From positions 1,364,001-1,428,000 of the forward strand of contig JARUHG010000001.1 in NCBI GenBank assembly GCA_031216755.1: a DNA stretch of 64,000 nucleotides, given 5' to 3'. This document shows, in pieces, positions 63,085 to 64,000 of this stretch. The notes below the pieces were generated by a model. That model worked only from the letters and a program-made list of their open reading frames with translations, searched no databases and was not told where the DNA came from. Position 1 is the stretch's first letter; every line of letters begins with the position of its first letter. Source of the stretch: Lysobacter arvi (GTDB lineage: Bacteria > Pseudomonadota > Gammaproteobacteria > Xanthomonadales > Xanthomonadaceae). The translations under genes and the position numbers were made by a program.

Positions 63085-64000
63085 GGGCGACCTCCCGGCG
63101 GCGTGCTCGATGCAGGCGTACCCGCTGCTGACGTGGACGACGGGGACGTCGGCGCGGGCTCGATGCCCATGCGCGCTTCGGTTCCGGAATCGAACGCGGT
63201 GATGCTGGAGGCCGGCATCGACTGGTTGCGCACGATCCGCGGCGTGATCAGCAGGATCAGTTCGGTGCGATGCTTGTCGTGGTTGCGCGTGCCGAAGATG
63301 CGGTCGAGGATCGGGATGCGGCTCAACCCCGGCAACCCGGTGGTACCGCCCTGCTCGGTGCGCTGGAGCAGTCCGGCCAGCGCCTGCGTCTGGTTGTTGC
63401 GCACGCTCATCACCGTCTCGGCGGTGCGCGTACCGATCTGGTAGGCCACCAGCCCGCTGTCGGTGGTGATGGTGTCGGTGACGCTGGACACCTCCATTCG
63501 CAACTTGATCTGCACTTCGTTGTTGCTACCGATCACCGGTTCGACGTCGAGCGACAAACCCACGTCCTGGTAGTTCACGCTCTCGGTGCTGAAGTTGTCC
63601 GACAGCGTGGTGGTCACCACCGGCAGGCGATCGCCGATGAGCACCTTGGCCTTCTCGCGGTTGCGCACGCGGATGCGCGGATTGGCCAGCGTGTTGGTGC
63701 GGCCCTGGCTCTGCAGGATGTCGATGGCGATCGACGGCGGCCCCAGCCGCACGAGGATGTCGTTGCTGTTGAGGCTCTTCAGCTGCTCCAACGTCAGCAG
63801 GCCCGGCGCGCGGACGAGGCCGTCCGGTCCGTCGGGCTGCGGCTGCGCCGAGAAATCCACGCGGTCCGGATACTGGATGCCGAACTGCAGCAGGTCGTTG
63901 GCCGACACTTCCAGCACCTGCGCTTCGATCATCACTTCCGCCGGCGCCACGTCGATGGCGGCGATCAGCCGCTCGGCGACCTCGATCGCCTCGGGCGCGT
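63081..64000 (-). CDS. Secretin (GspD/PilQ family), C-terminal part
   Basis: The last about 305 codons of an outer-membrane secretin; the N-terminus is beyond the right edge. It includes VAERLIAAIDVAPAEVMIEAQVLEV, VRNREKAKVLIGDRLPVVTTTLSDN, QDVGLSLDVEPVIG, TRTAETVMSVRNNQTQALAGLL and ISPRIVR-like LILLITPRIVRNQ. The C-terminal 45 residues are Ser/Pro/Thr-rich. It heads the transcript secretin-pseudopilins-chitinase. It resembles secretins of atypical type II or MSHA-like loci. Confidence 0.95.
   Translation of the reverse strand, partial: APEAIEVAERLIAAIDVAPAEVMIEAQVLEVSANDLLQFGIQYPDRVDFSAQPQPDGPDGLVRAPGLLTLEQLKSLNSNDILVRLGPPSIAIDILQSQGRTNTLANPRIRVRNREKAKVLIGDRLPVVTTTLSDNFSTESVNYQDVGLSLDVEPVIGSNNEVQIKLRMEVSSVTDTITTDSGLVAYQIGTRTAETVMSVRNNQTQALAGLLQRTEQGGTTGLPGLSRIPILDRIFGTRNHDKHRTELILLITPRIVRNQSMPASSITAFDSGTEARMGIEPAPTSPSSTSAAGTPASSTPPGGRP

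Overview
The window is about 64 kb of very GC-rich gammaproteobacterial chromosome, most likely from the Xanthomonadaceae/Lysobacteraceae and probably a Lysobacter-like genus. This rests on the gene order csrA-alaS-recX-recA-lexA-pncC-mutS, a LexA operator of the Xanthomonas type (TTAGTAGTATTGCTACTAA), an emrRCAB efflux operon like that of Stenotrophomonas, and the mix of NRPS-PKS, chitinase, secreted subtilase and type II secretion genes. The genus is an inference; no rRNA is present.

Layout. 1-11.8 kb is accessory. It holds the 5' end of a hybrid NRPS-PKS gene (minus strand, running off the left edge), a membrane-anchored J-domain protein, a polyprenyl-phosphate sugar transferase, an Sfp-type phosphopantetheinyl transferase, and a UDP-sugar dehydrogenase plus UDP-uronate 4-epimerase pair. 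11.9-21.4 kb is the core block tRNA-Arg, tRNA-Ser, csrA, alaS, recX, recA, lexA, pncC, mutS. 21.6-27.1 kb carries an OxyR-site/katA unit, a DUF937 protein, hslR, a MATE transporter and a frameshifted Mut7-C gene. 27.1-32 kb is rplS-trmD-rimM-rpsP and ffh, with ypjD divergent. 32-37 kb is the emrR-emrC-emrA-emrB drug-efflux operon, with a perfect operator-like palindrome in front and a REP-like element before emrB. 37-40.7 kb has purU, radA, small unknown proteins and tRNA-Thr. 40.8-50.2 kb is the conserved set ispH-lspA-ileS-ribF, murJ, rpsT, obgE, rpmA, rplU. 50.4-57.6 kb has a secreted S8 protease, an OmpA-like lipoprotein, uvrA and a thioesterase. 57.6-64 kb is a minus-strand run of secretin (partial), three pseudopilins, a GH19 chitinase, a prolyl-4-hydroxylase-like oxygenase and a lytic transglycosylase.

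How parts may work together. The Sfp-type enzyme could activate the carrier domains of the NRPS-PKS. The sugar transferase and the uronate pair fit surface polysaccharide synthesis. LexA, RecA, RecX, MutS, UvrA and RadA form a rich DNA-repair content. The last 6 kb couples secretion pseudopilins with a modular chitinase that could be a cargo of that system. The points most worth follow-up are a probably leaderless lexA whose operator reaches the start codon, a frameshifted Mut7-C gene with a repeat expansion inside its zinc ribbon, lysine/alanine-rich tails on both sides of the uvrA/thioesterase junction, a J-domain/transmembrane/BamE-like fusion, and hexanucleotide-repeat linkers in the chitinase. 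No insertion sequence, prophage, integrase or CRISPR array was seen.
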